DNA of 64,000 nt, from contig JAEYRV010000024.1 of the NCBI GenBank assembly GCA_023435305.1, positions 62,001-126,000 of the forward strand, given 5' to 3'. The notes under the pieces are model-generated. The model was not told where the DNA came from and ran no database searches. It was given only the letters and a program-made list of their open reading frames with translations. Positions within the stretch are counted from its first letter, which is position 1. Each line of letters opens with the position of its first letter. The stretch is from Bacillota bacterium (GTDB lineage Bacteria; Bacillota; Clostridia; Acetivibrionales; DTU013). The translations under genes were made by a program, and so were the position numbers. Shown here one piece after another: positions 51,684-59,572 of this stretch.

Positions 51684-51767
51684 TTTCGTTTTTATTGAAT
51701 GTATTCAATAATTAGGGAACATAAATGGGGGAATAACGTTTTATGTAGATCAGTAACACATGTGACT

Positions 51768-52185
51768 AGGACTTTACTTGATTTTTGGACCACTCAGTAA
51801 GCTAAAGTAGGACTCTACTTGATTTTTGGACCATTCAATAAGCCAAAGAAGGACTTTACTTGAATTTCGGACCACTCAGTAAATCAGAGTAGGACTCTAC
51901 TTGAAATTCGGTGCATCACGAAAAGGTGGATGGACCATTTTTTTAGTACAGTCCTGGTTTTTCCTGTAAAATCGGATTTTTCGAATAATAATTGCTAACG
52001 GCTCCCGGTTATGTCAACGAGTTACGACTCTACGGGGTTGCGAATCATTCGCTAAACCCGACCAGGACTTTACTTGATTTTCGAGCCACTCATAAACTTG
52101 GCTAGGACTTTACTGGATTTTCGGACCACTCACTAAATAAGAGTAGGATCCTACTTGACATTCGCCGACATTCAAATATTTCTCA
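51768..52185 (+). repeat. 41-bp-period tandem repeat array
   Basis: Units start at 51768, 51809, 51850 and 51891 (exactly 41 bp apart), then after a gap at 52024, 52064, 52104 and 52145. The core is AGGACTYTACTTGATTTTCG followed by GACCACTCA. About 31 bp are conserved and about 10 are variable. Units are contiguous, with no unique spacers. Confidence 0.85.
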
Positions 52186-52466
52186 CAATAATAATTTGCA
52201 GGATTCGTGTTTCGAAATTGCAAAATGTCATCCTTATCACCAGCGAGCAATTCCGGATTAATATCCTAAGGACAGCCTTCATTACCCCTTTTTACGGTGT
52301 GGGTGCATGTCACATTTACAATGTCCAACACAATTCCGCGATACGCATAAGGCTTGAAATGAAGTTTCTCATGCATATTTGCAATAAGAAAGCTGCCACC
52401 CGTTTCCAGATGTCTTTATGACTTTACGCTGAAGGACCCGGAATTTATTTTTTGAATAACCACTTG

Positions 52467-52495
52467 TTGAATATTTCATAACTATGTGTTAAGAT
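52467..52495 (+). promoter_or_regulatory. Candidate sigma-A promoter of pckG
   Basis: TTGAAT (52467-52472) and TAAGAT (52490-52495) are separated by 17 nt, about 120 nt before the gene. Confidence 0.5.
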
Positions 52496-52617
52496 AATTA
52501 GTGAAAAAATTAACCAAGTACATATGATAATATGGGGACACTTTAGACGTCCCTAACTAGAAAAGATTTTGAAGGTAATAATATTATTAATATACCCGGC
52601 CGAAAGGAGAGTTAAAA

Positions 52618-54408
52618 TTGACTAAGAATCAGAAATTACTGGATTGGGTGAAAGAAATGGCTGATATGTGTCAGCCTGACAAAATTTACTGGTGCGATGG
52701 ATCAGAGGAAGAAAACAACCGCCTGCTCAAGGAAATGGTGGACAGCGGAATGGCTACCCCACTGAATCCCGAAAAGAGGCCCGGAAGCTATCTTTTCCGC
52801 AGCGATCCGTCAGACGTTGCCCGTGTTGAGGACAGAACCTTTATTGCATCGAAGAAGAAGGAAGATGCAGGCCCGACAAACAACTGGGTCGATCCCGAAG
52901 AACTCAAGGCTACTATGAGGGGCTTATACACAGGCTGCATGAAGGGCAGAACAATGTATGTAATTCCTTTCTCAATGGGACCTATAGGCTCACCGATATC
53001 CAAGATCGGTATTGAACTGACTGATAGTGCATACGTTGTTACCAATATGCGCATCATGACTCGTATAGGCACTGCAGTTCTGGACGTGCTCGGAGACGGT
53101 GAATTTGTTCCGTGTCTGCATTCCGTCGGCGCTCCGCTGGAACCAGGCCAGAAGGATTCCTCATGGCCCTGCGCTCCGATCGAGAAGAAATACATCAGCC
53201 ATTTCCCTGAAGATAGAACTATATGGTCCTACGGTTCAGGCTACGGCGGAAACGCACTGCTCGGAAAGAAGTGCTTCGCACTTCGTATAGCTTCCGCACA
53301 GGCGCGCGATGAAGGCTGGATGGCAGAACATATGCTCATTCTTCGCCTTACAAATCCCGAAGGCGAAAAATATTACGTAACAGGCGCATTCCCAAGCGCA
53401 TGCGGAAAAACCAACCTGGCAATGCTTATACCGACTATTCCGGGCTGGAAGGTCGAGACTATCGGCGACGATATAGCGTGGATGAAGTTCGGAAGCGACG
53501 GACGCCTTTACGCTATAAACCCGGAAGCCGGCTTCTTCGGCGTTGCTCCGGGAACATCCATGGATTCCAACCCCAATGCAATGCACAGCTGTGAAAAGAA
53601 CACCATATTCACTAATGTTGGTTTGACCGATGATGGCGATGTTTGGTGGGAAGGCATCGGCACTGATGCTCCCGATCATCTGATAGATTGGAAGGGAAAT
53701 GACTGGACTCCTACTTCAAAGGACAAGGCTGCTCATCCCAATGCTCGCTTTACCGCTCCTGCAAAGCAGTGCCCTGTTATAGCTCCCGAGTGGGAAGACC
53801 CCAAGGGTGTGCCGATCTCGGCAATACTCGTCGGCGGCCGCCGTCCCAGCACTATACCGCTGGTTCATGAAAGCTTTGACTGGAACCACGGCGTATTCAT
53901 GGGTTCAATAATGGGCTCAGAAATAACTGCAGCTGCAATTTCCGACAATATAGGTCAGGTTCGCCGCGATCCGTTCGCTATGCTGCCTTTCATAGGCTAC
54001 CATGTAGGCGACTATCTGCAGCACTGGCTTGATATAGGCACAAAGACCTCGGCTGACAAGCTTCCGAAGATTTTCTATGTCAACTGGTTCCGCAAGGATG
54101 CCAGCGGAAAGTGGCTGTGGCCCGGTTTCGGCGAAAACAGCCGTGTTCTGAAATGGGTCATCGAAAGAGTATCCGGCAAAGGCAAGGCAGTCAAGACTCC
54201 TATCGGTTACATGCCGACTGAAGATGCTATCGACACCAACGGCCTGGATGTATCTGCATCCGATATGGCAGAACTGCTGAAGATCAATAATGAAGAGTGG
54301 CTCAAGGAAGTTGCATCGATCAAGGACCACTACGTAAAATATGGCGAAAAGCTGCCGAAGGAACTGTATGCACAGCTCGATGCTCTTGAAAAGAGACTGA
54401 ATGGCTAA
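52618..54408 (+). CDS. pckG: Phosphoenolpyruvate carboxykinase (GTP)
   Basis: 596 residues from TTG at 52618, preceded by AAGGAGAG. It has the GTP-type features: substrate loop near GPIGSPISKIG, Cys-containing P-loop FPSACGKTNLA (258-268), GDDIAWMKF (metal ligand Asp) and FGVAPGTS. It interconverts oxaloacetate and PEP using GTP/GDP. In anaerobic Clostridia it often runs in the PEP-carboxylating direction. It has its own promoter and terminator, so it is monocistronic. Confidence 0.96.
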   Translation: MTKNQKLLDWVKEMADMCQPDKIYWCDGSEEENNRLLKEMVDSGMATPLNPEKRPGSYLFRSDPSDVARVEDRTFIASKKKEDAGPTNNWVDPEELKATMRGLYTGCMKGRTMYVIPFSMGPIGSPISKIGIELTDSAYVVTNMRIMTRIGTAVLDVLGDGEFVPCLHSVGAPLEPGQKDSSWPCAPIEKKYISHFPEDRTIWSYGSGYGGNALLGKKCFALRIASAQARDEGWMAEHMLILRLTNPEGEKYYVTGAFPSACGKTNLAMLIPTIPGWKVETIGDDIAWMKFGSDGRLYAINPEAGFFGVAPGTSMDSNPNAMHSCEKNTIFTNVGLTDDGDVWWEGIGTDAPDHLIDWKGNDWTPTSKDKAAHPNARFTAPAKQCPVIAPEWEDPKGVPISAILVGGRRPSTIPLVHESFDWNHGVFMGSIMGSEITAAAISDNIGQVRRDPFAMLPFIGYHVGDYLQHWLDIGTKTSADKLPKIFYVNWFRKDASGKWLWPGFGENSRVLKWVIERVSGKGKAVKTPIGYMPTEDAIDTNGLDVSASDMAELLKINNEEWLKEVASIKDHYVKYGEKLPKELYAQLDALEKRLNG

Positions 54409-54426
54409 AACAAGTAAAAATGATAA

Positions 54427-54458
54427 AGGAGTCCGGTTCATTCCGGGCTCCTTTTTTT
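54427..54458 (+). terminator. Rho-independent terminator of pckG
   Basis: GGAGTCCGG pairs with CCGGGCTCC (one mismatch), then seven T. Confidence 0.93.
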
Positions 54459-54831
54459 ATATCTACTAAAGTCGCTCTAATCGGCAGGGCCTGTTTGTTC
54501 CGATCATGTTTTTAAGCACCTGGCACTGTATGCTTGGAAACACGATCGAAATAAACAGCGTTGACGGCGAACAATTTAAATCATCAAACAGAGATGGATG
54601 GTGAAAGCAGAGGGCACTACTCACTTTTTCAACTTTTGAACAATATTTATGAGAAGAATACTCTTTTTTATTGCTCATTGTCTATGGAATTGACCCGCGG
54701 GACAATGAAATAGGCTTTCCAGAACATGGTTTCGTTCAAAAGCTGCAAAAACGAGTAGTCCCATAAGGGTTTTCTGTAAAATATATAACTTTTCATTCAG
54801 TCTGTCGGGCAATCAGAGGGAGATAACTGCA
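54459..54831. other. Intergenic region
   Basis: No gene or clear RNA seen. A 70-codon minus frame at 54466-54678 has no ribosome binding site and low-complexity composition. Confidence 0.5.
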
Positions 54832-55704
54832 TTATTCGTACCGCTGCTCATATATCAGGTTCGACAGCTGAGCGAATTGCTGGATCGACAGCGTTTCTCC
54901 GCGACGGTTCCTGTCTATGCCTGTTTCGTCAAGGAGTTCGCCGATCCTCTCCTTGCCCACCCCAAGATAGCTTGCGTTGCTCAAAGCATTGACCAGAGTT
55001 TTTCTTCTCTGCCCGAATGCAGCCTTGACTACTTTGAAAAATAAGTCCTTATCCTTAAGCTCCACTGGCGGTGATTTATACAGCTCCAGCTTTACGACCG
55101 AAGAATCGACCTCCGGCTGTGGTACAAAGCTGTGGGGATAAACCTTCATCACTACTGAAGGCTTTGAATAATACTGAACAGCGACAGACAGGGCTCCATA
55201 GTCCTTTCCTCCCGGATCGGCTCCCATTCTGTCAGCAACCTCCTTTTGGACCATGAATACCATGCATTCCGCTTCTATTCCGCTTTCGAGAAGCTTCATT
55301 ATGACCGGCGTAGTTATATAATAAGGAAGGTTGGCCACTATCTTCAGTCTGCGTGCAGTGCCATCCTCATTTGTCATGTATGGCATGAGCTCTGCACTAA
55401 CATCCAGCTTCAAAATATCATCATTTATAATATGAACATTCCTGTACCCGATCAGATTGCTTTGCAGAACCGGTATGAGACGTTTATCGAGCTCTACAGC
55501 CACGACACAGCCTGCTTCTTCTGCAAGAACCGCTGTAAGGCTCCCAAGGCCCGGACCAACTTCCAGAACGACATCGTTGCGGTCAAGCTCAGCTGCTTGT
55601 CCTATTTGCCGCAGTATGGCTTCATCTGTCAGAAAATTCTGGCCAAGTGCTTTGGCCGGGCGCAGATCGAGTTTTTTAAGGATATTCCTGGCATCCGGAA
55701 TCAT
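54832..55704 (-). CDS. rsmA: 16S rRNA (adenine(1518)-N(6)/adenine(1519)-N(6))-dimethyltransferase
   Basis: KsgA, 290 residues. FDLRPAKALGQNFLTDEAIL-type start with LGQNFL; VLEVGPGLGSLTAVLAE (SAM site) and NLPYYITTPVIMKLLE (catalytic NLPY). It dimethylates two adjacent adenines in helix 45 of 16S rRNA during small-subunit assembly. AAAGGA precedes the ATG. yabE follows the same strand upstream, as in the Bacillus yabE-rnmV-ksgA order (rnmV is missing here). Confidence 0.96.
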   Translation of the reverse strand: MIPDARNILKKLDLRPAKALGQNFLTDEAILRQIGQAAELDRNDVVLEVGPGLGSLTAVLAEEAGCVVAVELDKRLIPVLQSNLIGYRNVHIINDDILKLDVSAELMPYMTNEDGTARRLKIVANLPYYITTPVIMKLLESGIEAECMVFMVQKEVADRMGADPGGKDYGALSVAVQYYSKPSVVMKVYPHSFVPQPEVDSSVVKLELYKSPPVELKDKDLFFKVVKAAFGQRRKTLVNALSNASYLGVGKERIGELLDETGIDRNRRGETLSIQQFAQLSNLIYEQRYE

Positions 55705-55812
55705 TCTTTCATTCCTTTCTCATTTCTGTGAAAAATATGCCGGGGCCAAAGCCCCGGCTGTGATAGTCCCCTATTGCTATTATTTCTTTAATTAGTACTT
55801 CGAATCAGATGA

Positions 55813-56874
55813 TCATTCGTTGAGTATGTACACTTTTACTTTTTTGACACCGAATCTGTCCACATAATCCTGGGAATCGTAGTACAGATCGATTTTATTT
55901 CCCTTTATCGCCCCTCCTACGTCGCCGGCTATGCAAAAGCCGTAATCCGGTGTGTCTCCGACTATTTCGACGTACATCTTTGTATGCAGCGGTATGACCT
56001 TCGGATCAACAGCTATGACCCCTTTCCTGGCTTTCATGCCCGTTGCACAGATTCCAAACTGAGGATGTCCCGGCGCCTTTCCTGTGTCCTTGAACGAGGC
56101 GGTATATGCTGTGGCCTTCATGTCCATAACCTTTTTGTACCTGACTACGTCACCTCTTGATGTCGTATGGTTCAGGACCGTTCCGAACTCCATGATCATA
56201 TTGATCGGTTCCAGCAGGATCTTCTCATCGAGAAATTGCTTTGAGATTTCCCTGCCGTCCTCCATGACCACTTTGTAAAGCTTCTCCAGCACGCCTGCCT
56301 GGCCGGGCTGGACCACCTTTTCCGTCCCCTCGTCCATTCTTTTGTTGGCCTTCCTTTGTAACGAGTAAGGGATGCTTTCCGTTTCCCCTACTACCTGCTC
56401 TGTTACCCTGACTATTTTCAGCTCCATCCCGCCGGTGATGCTGTCATCAAGATCCGCTCCCTCCAGCCGGTCATCGCTGTCCGGCTTTACAGGACTGTCG
56501 TTTATGAGCTCTTTAACCGTGTCCTTATATGTCATTAATTCTGTCGTTTTGTTATCAGCAGTTATGTATACGGGAACCGCTCTTTTAATGTAGATCTCAT
56601 TGGTGCTTGTCTTTTGTAAACTGGTTTCCAACGGTACGCTGACGTAATCATGCTCGCTTACAGCGATGCCGTTTTGCTCCAGAAGTTCTTCAAAGGTATT
56701 TTTCATCGTCGTGCAGGTAATCACATTGCCATTATCATTTATAACAACATCCTTCTCCTGCCAGGTATATACGCCGATACTGGCACCTGCCAGGACTACT
56801 GCCGCAGCCGCCAGGACGAGCAGCTGCATTTTTAATGAAAATAACCTTTTAATATTTTCAGCAAGTGGAAACAA
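55813..56874 (-). CDS. yabE: YabE-like protein: ubiquitin-like DUF348, G5 and 3D domains
   Basis: 353 residues from TTG at 56874 (AGGAGG upstream). One N-terminal membrane segment (MQLLVLAAAAVVLAGASIGVY), then two DUF348-like units (near 45-95 and 105-150), a G5 domain (KIVRVTEQVVGETESIPYSLQRKAN) and a C-terminal 3D domain. Its three Asp are in IAVDPKVIPL, IAGDVGGAIKGNKIDLYY. The 3D domain is shared with cell-wall lytic transglycosylases such as MltA and SpoIVB-region proteins. It is exported and probably acts on peptidoglycan. It sits upstream of ksgA. Confidence 0.93.
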   Translation of the reverse strand: MFPLAENIKRLFSLKMQLLVLAAAAVVLAGASIGVYTWQEKDVVINDNGNVITCTTMKNTFEELLEQNGIAVSEHDYVSVPLETSLQKTSTNEIYIKRAVPVYITADNKTTELMTYKDTVKELINDSPVKPDSDDRLEGADLDDSITGGMELKIVRVTEQVVGETESIPYSLQRKANKRMDEGTEKVVQPGQAGVLEKLYKVVMEDGREISKQFLDEKILLEPINMIMEFGTVLNHTTSRGDVVRYKKVMDMKATAYTASFKDTGKAPGHPQFGICATGMKARKGVIAVDPKVIPLHTKMYVEIVGDTPDYGFCIAGDVGGAIKGNKIDLYYDSQDYVDRFGVKKVKVYILNE

Positions 56875-57109
56875 TAAAAACCCTCCTGTTAAAATATTAA
56901 TAAGGGACCGTCAGCTATTTTATTCTATGAATGCAAGTTTGTCAAATTTGTTGCCATAAGTCCCCTATATTTGGGATTATATACGCCGGAAAGAGGAAAT
57001 ATACCTATTTCCCTGCTTCAGAGTGAAATGACACAAAATAGAGGAGCTGCAGCAGCAGCTCCCCCGGGCATGGCCTGATGATAAGTTCGGCAGAAATATC
57101 GTCAGAAGG

Positions 57110-57790
57110 TCAATAATTCATTCCCCCCATGGGGAAGTACGGATTGCTCATCGATGCCGGCAATGTGCCCATTACAGGCATTCCATACATGCTGTTCTCA
57201 GCAGCGCCCATAACGGGGGCCGTATTTCCCATATATGGCATCATATTGCCCGCTGCCGGGCTCACACCCGGAAGCATTGGACTGTTCATCATGTTCATGC
57301 CCATTACGTTAGCTCCATATGTCATCGGGCACTGCATATTCATCAGGTACGGGCAGCACATGATCGGTATCTGATTCATCATTGACGGCATCATACCGCC
57401 GGGTCCGGCCTGGACAGGCATATTCTCAGGCATCGGCTGCATCGGCTGCATCGACGGGACGTTTTGCATGGTCCCGGCGGGCATGACATCCGGCATTGAA
57501 TGAGCCGGCGACACATTTGGCATCGACTGAGTCGGTGATACCTCTGATATGGGCTTTGCCGGCATTACCTTCGGCATGCTCTGCACAGGTGATACATCTG
57601 ATATGGGTTTGGCTGGCGTTACCTTCGGCATGTTCTGCGCAGGTGACACCTCAGGAGATTTCTGGGCAGGTGTTGACTGCGCAGGTGATGGCTTGGGCGA
57701 GGCCTGCATATGCTGTTTAGCGCCGACCTGCGGCATGGTTCCCTTAGGTGCGGCATTCATAATATCTTTCATCTTCACATCTTCTTTCAT
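57110..57790 (-). CDS. Met/Pro-rich repetitive protein, probable spore coat protein
   Basis: 226 residues from ATG at 57790, with GGAGGAATC upstream. Residues 20-110 consist of Pro/Ser/Met-rich repeats (SPAQNMPKVTPAKPISDV, recurring with changes); residues 110-226 are extremely Met-, Pro-, Gly-rich (MPYMGNTAPVMGAA). No signal peptide or known domain. A sigma-K-like promoter precedes it. Repetitive Met/Tyr-rich proteins under sigma-K are typical of spore coats, so this is my best reading; an intrinsically disordered protein of other use is possible. Confidence 0.65.
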   Translation of the reverse strand: MKEDVKMKDIMNAAPKGTMPQVGAKQHMQASPKPSPAQSTPAQKSPEVSPAQNMPKVTPAKPISDVSPVQSMPKVMPAKPISEVSPTQSMPNVSPAHSMPDVMPAGTMQNVPSMQPMQPMPENMPVQAGPGGMMPSMMNQIPIMCCPYLMNMQCPMTYGANVMGMNMMNSPMLPGVSPAAGNMMPYMGNTAPVMGAAENSMYGMPVMGTLPASMSNPYFPMGGMNY

Positions 57791-57830
57791 ACAATGATTC
57801 CTCCGGATCTGGAACACTTCATTATCATTA

Positions 57831-57853
57831 TATGAGCGCGATAATATAATGTG
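57831..57853 (-). promoter_or_regulatory. Sigma-K-like promoter
   Basis: On the minus strand CAC (57853-57851) and CATATAATG (57834-57826 on the plus coordinates) are separated by 16 nt, the same as at 10921-10948 and 20047-20074. Confidence 0.55.
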
Positions 57854-57901
57854 AGGATTTTATGTAACTCACACCCGTCAGGCGTTTGCGGCCCAAAGAC
57901 C

Positions 57902-58603
57902 TCAGATGTAGATAATGGATGAAATTATGAAAGACTTCTTTTCTCTGGAATAATCGATTTTGACGTACATCTCATTTTCGCCGTCAGAAAACTTCAGATT
58001 GTCTGTCTCGGCGTTTTCGACCAGCTTCACATTGTATTTCACGAAAAGATATACCTCACCGTTGCCCGCGCCTCTGAGCTTGTCCAGCTTGACCTCCGTT
58101 ATTTCCACCCTGCTTACGGAGCTTGTCATCAGATCAATATAGGTATTGAGCTTGATCGGCCGGTCCTTCTCAGGCACAGCGGCATATTCGATGTTGTACG
58201 CATCTTCAAAATCCCCCTGGGTCAGCGCTTCTGCCCATGCGGTAATCGGCTTGGATAATGATTCTATATTGGCATTTTCTTTCAGGATATTTATGAAATC
58301 GATCCTCTCCCTGAGGCTGGCCTCTGTCCGCTCAACCTCAGCTGCAACACCTTCTTTATCCTTTTGCAGCTGCTGCTTATCTTTTTCGAGCTGCTGTATC
58401 TGATCCTTCAAACTGCTGACTTCATCCACAAGCGAGGAGATCTCTCTCTTCTGAGCACTGATGCTGGCATCATTGCTTGTGTTGACAGACTGCAGATTTT
58501 TTATTTCGGCTGATTTGCTCTCTCTGTCCCATAAAAGATAGTTGAACGCTATAAACAGGGCAATTAAAAGAACAAAGACCATTACAAGGATAAATTTTTT
58601 CAT
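57902..58603 (-). CDS. Membrane-anchored coiled-coil protein (unknown)
   Basis: 233 residues from ATG at 58603 (GGTGGTG precedes). One N-terminal membrane segment (FILVMVFVLLIALFIAFNYLLW) is followed by a long coiled coil (residues 40-110, with SSLVDEVSSLKDQIQQLEKDKQQLQ-type heptads) and a folded C-terminal domain (about 120-233) with beta strands ending SFIISSIIYI. Related proteins are common between metG/tatD and ksgA in Clostridia, but the function is unknown. It is 24 nt downstream of tatD, so probably co-transcribed. Confidence 0.7.
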   Translation of the reverse strand: MKKFILVMVFVLLIALFIAFNYLLWDRESKSAEIKNLQSVNTSNDASISAQKREISSLVDEVSSLKDQIQQLEKDKQQLQKDKEGVAAEVERTEASLRERIDFINILKENANIESLSKPITAWAEALTQGDFEDAYNIEYAAVPEKDRPIKLNTYIDLMTSSVSRVEITEVKLDKLRGAGNGEVYLFVKYNVKLVENAETDNLKFSDGENEMYVKIDYSREKKSFIISSIIYI

Positions 58604-58626
58604 TTTACACCACCGATTCAATCATT

Positions 58627-59394
58627 TTATTTGATGCCGAATAATCTCATCGCATTGGATGTCGTGGTCTCACAGATATAATCGAGGGATTTGCCTTTGA
58701 TCTTCGCTACTTTATCTGCTACCAGCCTGACATTGGCTGATTCGTTTCTTTTGCCCCTGTAAGGCTCCGGCGTCAGATAAGGCGAATCCGTTTCAACCAG
58801 AAGCATGTCGTCGGGTACATATTTGACTACGTCGATCAGCTTTCTGGCGTTTTTGAACGTCACAGGGCCTGCAATGGATATCATGAAGCCCATGTCCAAT
58901 ATCTGTCTTGCCATTTCCACACTGCCGGTATAGCAATGCAGAACTCCTCCCGTCTCCCTTGCATTCTCACTTTTGAGGATGCTCAAAGTATCCTCGTGAG
59001 CATCTCTGTCATGAACGATTATTGGAAGTTTGACGTTTCTGGCAAGCGATATTTGCTTTGCAAACCAAATTTTCTGAGCTTCCCGGGGTGCATTGTCATA
59101 AAAGTAGTCCAGTCCTATCTCTCCGATAGCGACTACCTTTGGGTGTGCAGCAAAATCCGCCAGCGCCGATATGATGCTGTTGTTAAGATCCGCCGCATTA
59201 TGCGGATGGACGCCTACTGCCGCATAGAAAATACTGTGTTTCTGGGCAAGCGAGATATTCTCGACTGATGATGCAATGTCTGAAGAAGCCGTCAATATGT
59301 AGCCGACACCGCTCTGGATCGCCCTTGATATGGTTTCTGGAAGGTCGTGCTGATACTGCTCGTCATAATAATGCGCGTGCGTGTCAAATAGCAT
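58627..59394 (-). CDS. TatD family metal-dependent hydrolase
   Basis: 255 residues. The metal ligands are visible: FDTHAHYYDE, GVHPHNA, GEIGLDYF, IVHDRDAHEDT and LVETDSPYLTPEPYRGKRNE. TatD enzymes are 3'-5' exonucleases/DNases acting in the cytoplasm. GAGGTAAG precedes the ATG. It lies between metG and the coiled-coil gene on the same strand, a usual Firmicutes order. Confidence 0.95.
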   Translation of the reverse strand: MLFDTHAHYYDEQYQHDLPETISRAIQSGVGYILTASSDIASSVENISLAQKHSIFYAAVGVHPHNAADLNNSIISALADFAAHPKVVAIGEIGLDYFYDNAPREAQKIWFAKQISLARNVKLPIIVHDRDAHEDTLSILKSENARETGGVLHCYTGSVEMARQILDMGFMISIAGPVTFKNARKLIDVVKYVPDDMLLVETDSPYLTPEPYRGKRNESANVRLVADKVAKIKGKSLDYICETTTSNAMRLFGIK

Positions 59395-59484
59395 ATCTTA
59401 CCTCGCATTAAGCCCATATAAGTATTATGTTAATTATATATTATTATTGTCGTTACTGCAACAAAGCATCATTGGGACTGCCAA

Positions 59485-59537
59485 CGCCGTTTGTGATATT
59501 CCTGTTTGACCAGGAAATGCAACCTCTGCAAACGGCG
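59485..59537 (-). other. Nested hairpin in the metG-tatD gap
   Basis: Outer arms CGCCGTTTG and CAAACGGCG (9 bp) enclose an inner hairpin TTCCTG/CAGGAA. There is no T run, so it is not a plain terminator. It may be a processing site or small structured RNA in the metG-tatD transcript. Confidence 0.5.
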
Positions 59538-59572
59538 CTGTCATTCTCTTATTACGATTTCTTTCACTTTAT

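Larger units (their letters stand above)
50954..52466. other. 1.5-kb intergenic region rich in repeats
   Basis: Apart from MITE-like copy B and the 41-bp array, no convincing gene, RNA or terminator was found. Short frames at 51245-51457 and 52155-52421 have no ribosome binding site and overlap the repeats. Confidence 0.6.

Noticed and set aside
51768..52185. A possible CRISPR array
   Set aside because: The units are contiguous with variable bases only at their ends; there are no unique spacers of constant length, and no cas genes are in the window.
52155..52421. An 88-codon plus-strand frame upstream of pckG
   Set aside because: No ribosome binding site, atypical composition and it overlaps the last repeat unit.
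54466..54678. A 70-codon minus-strand frame after pckG
   Set aside because: No ribosome binding site and no similarity to a known small protein.
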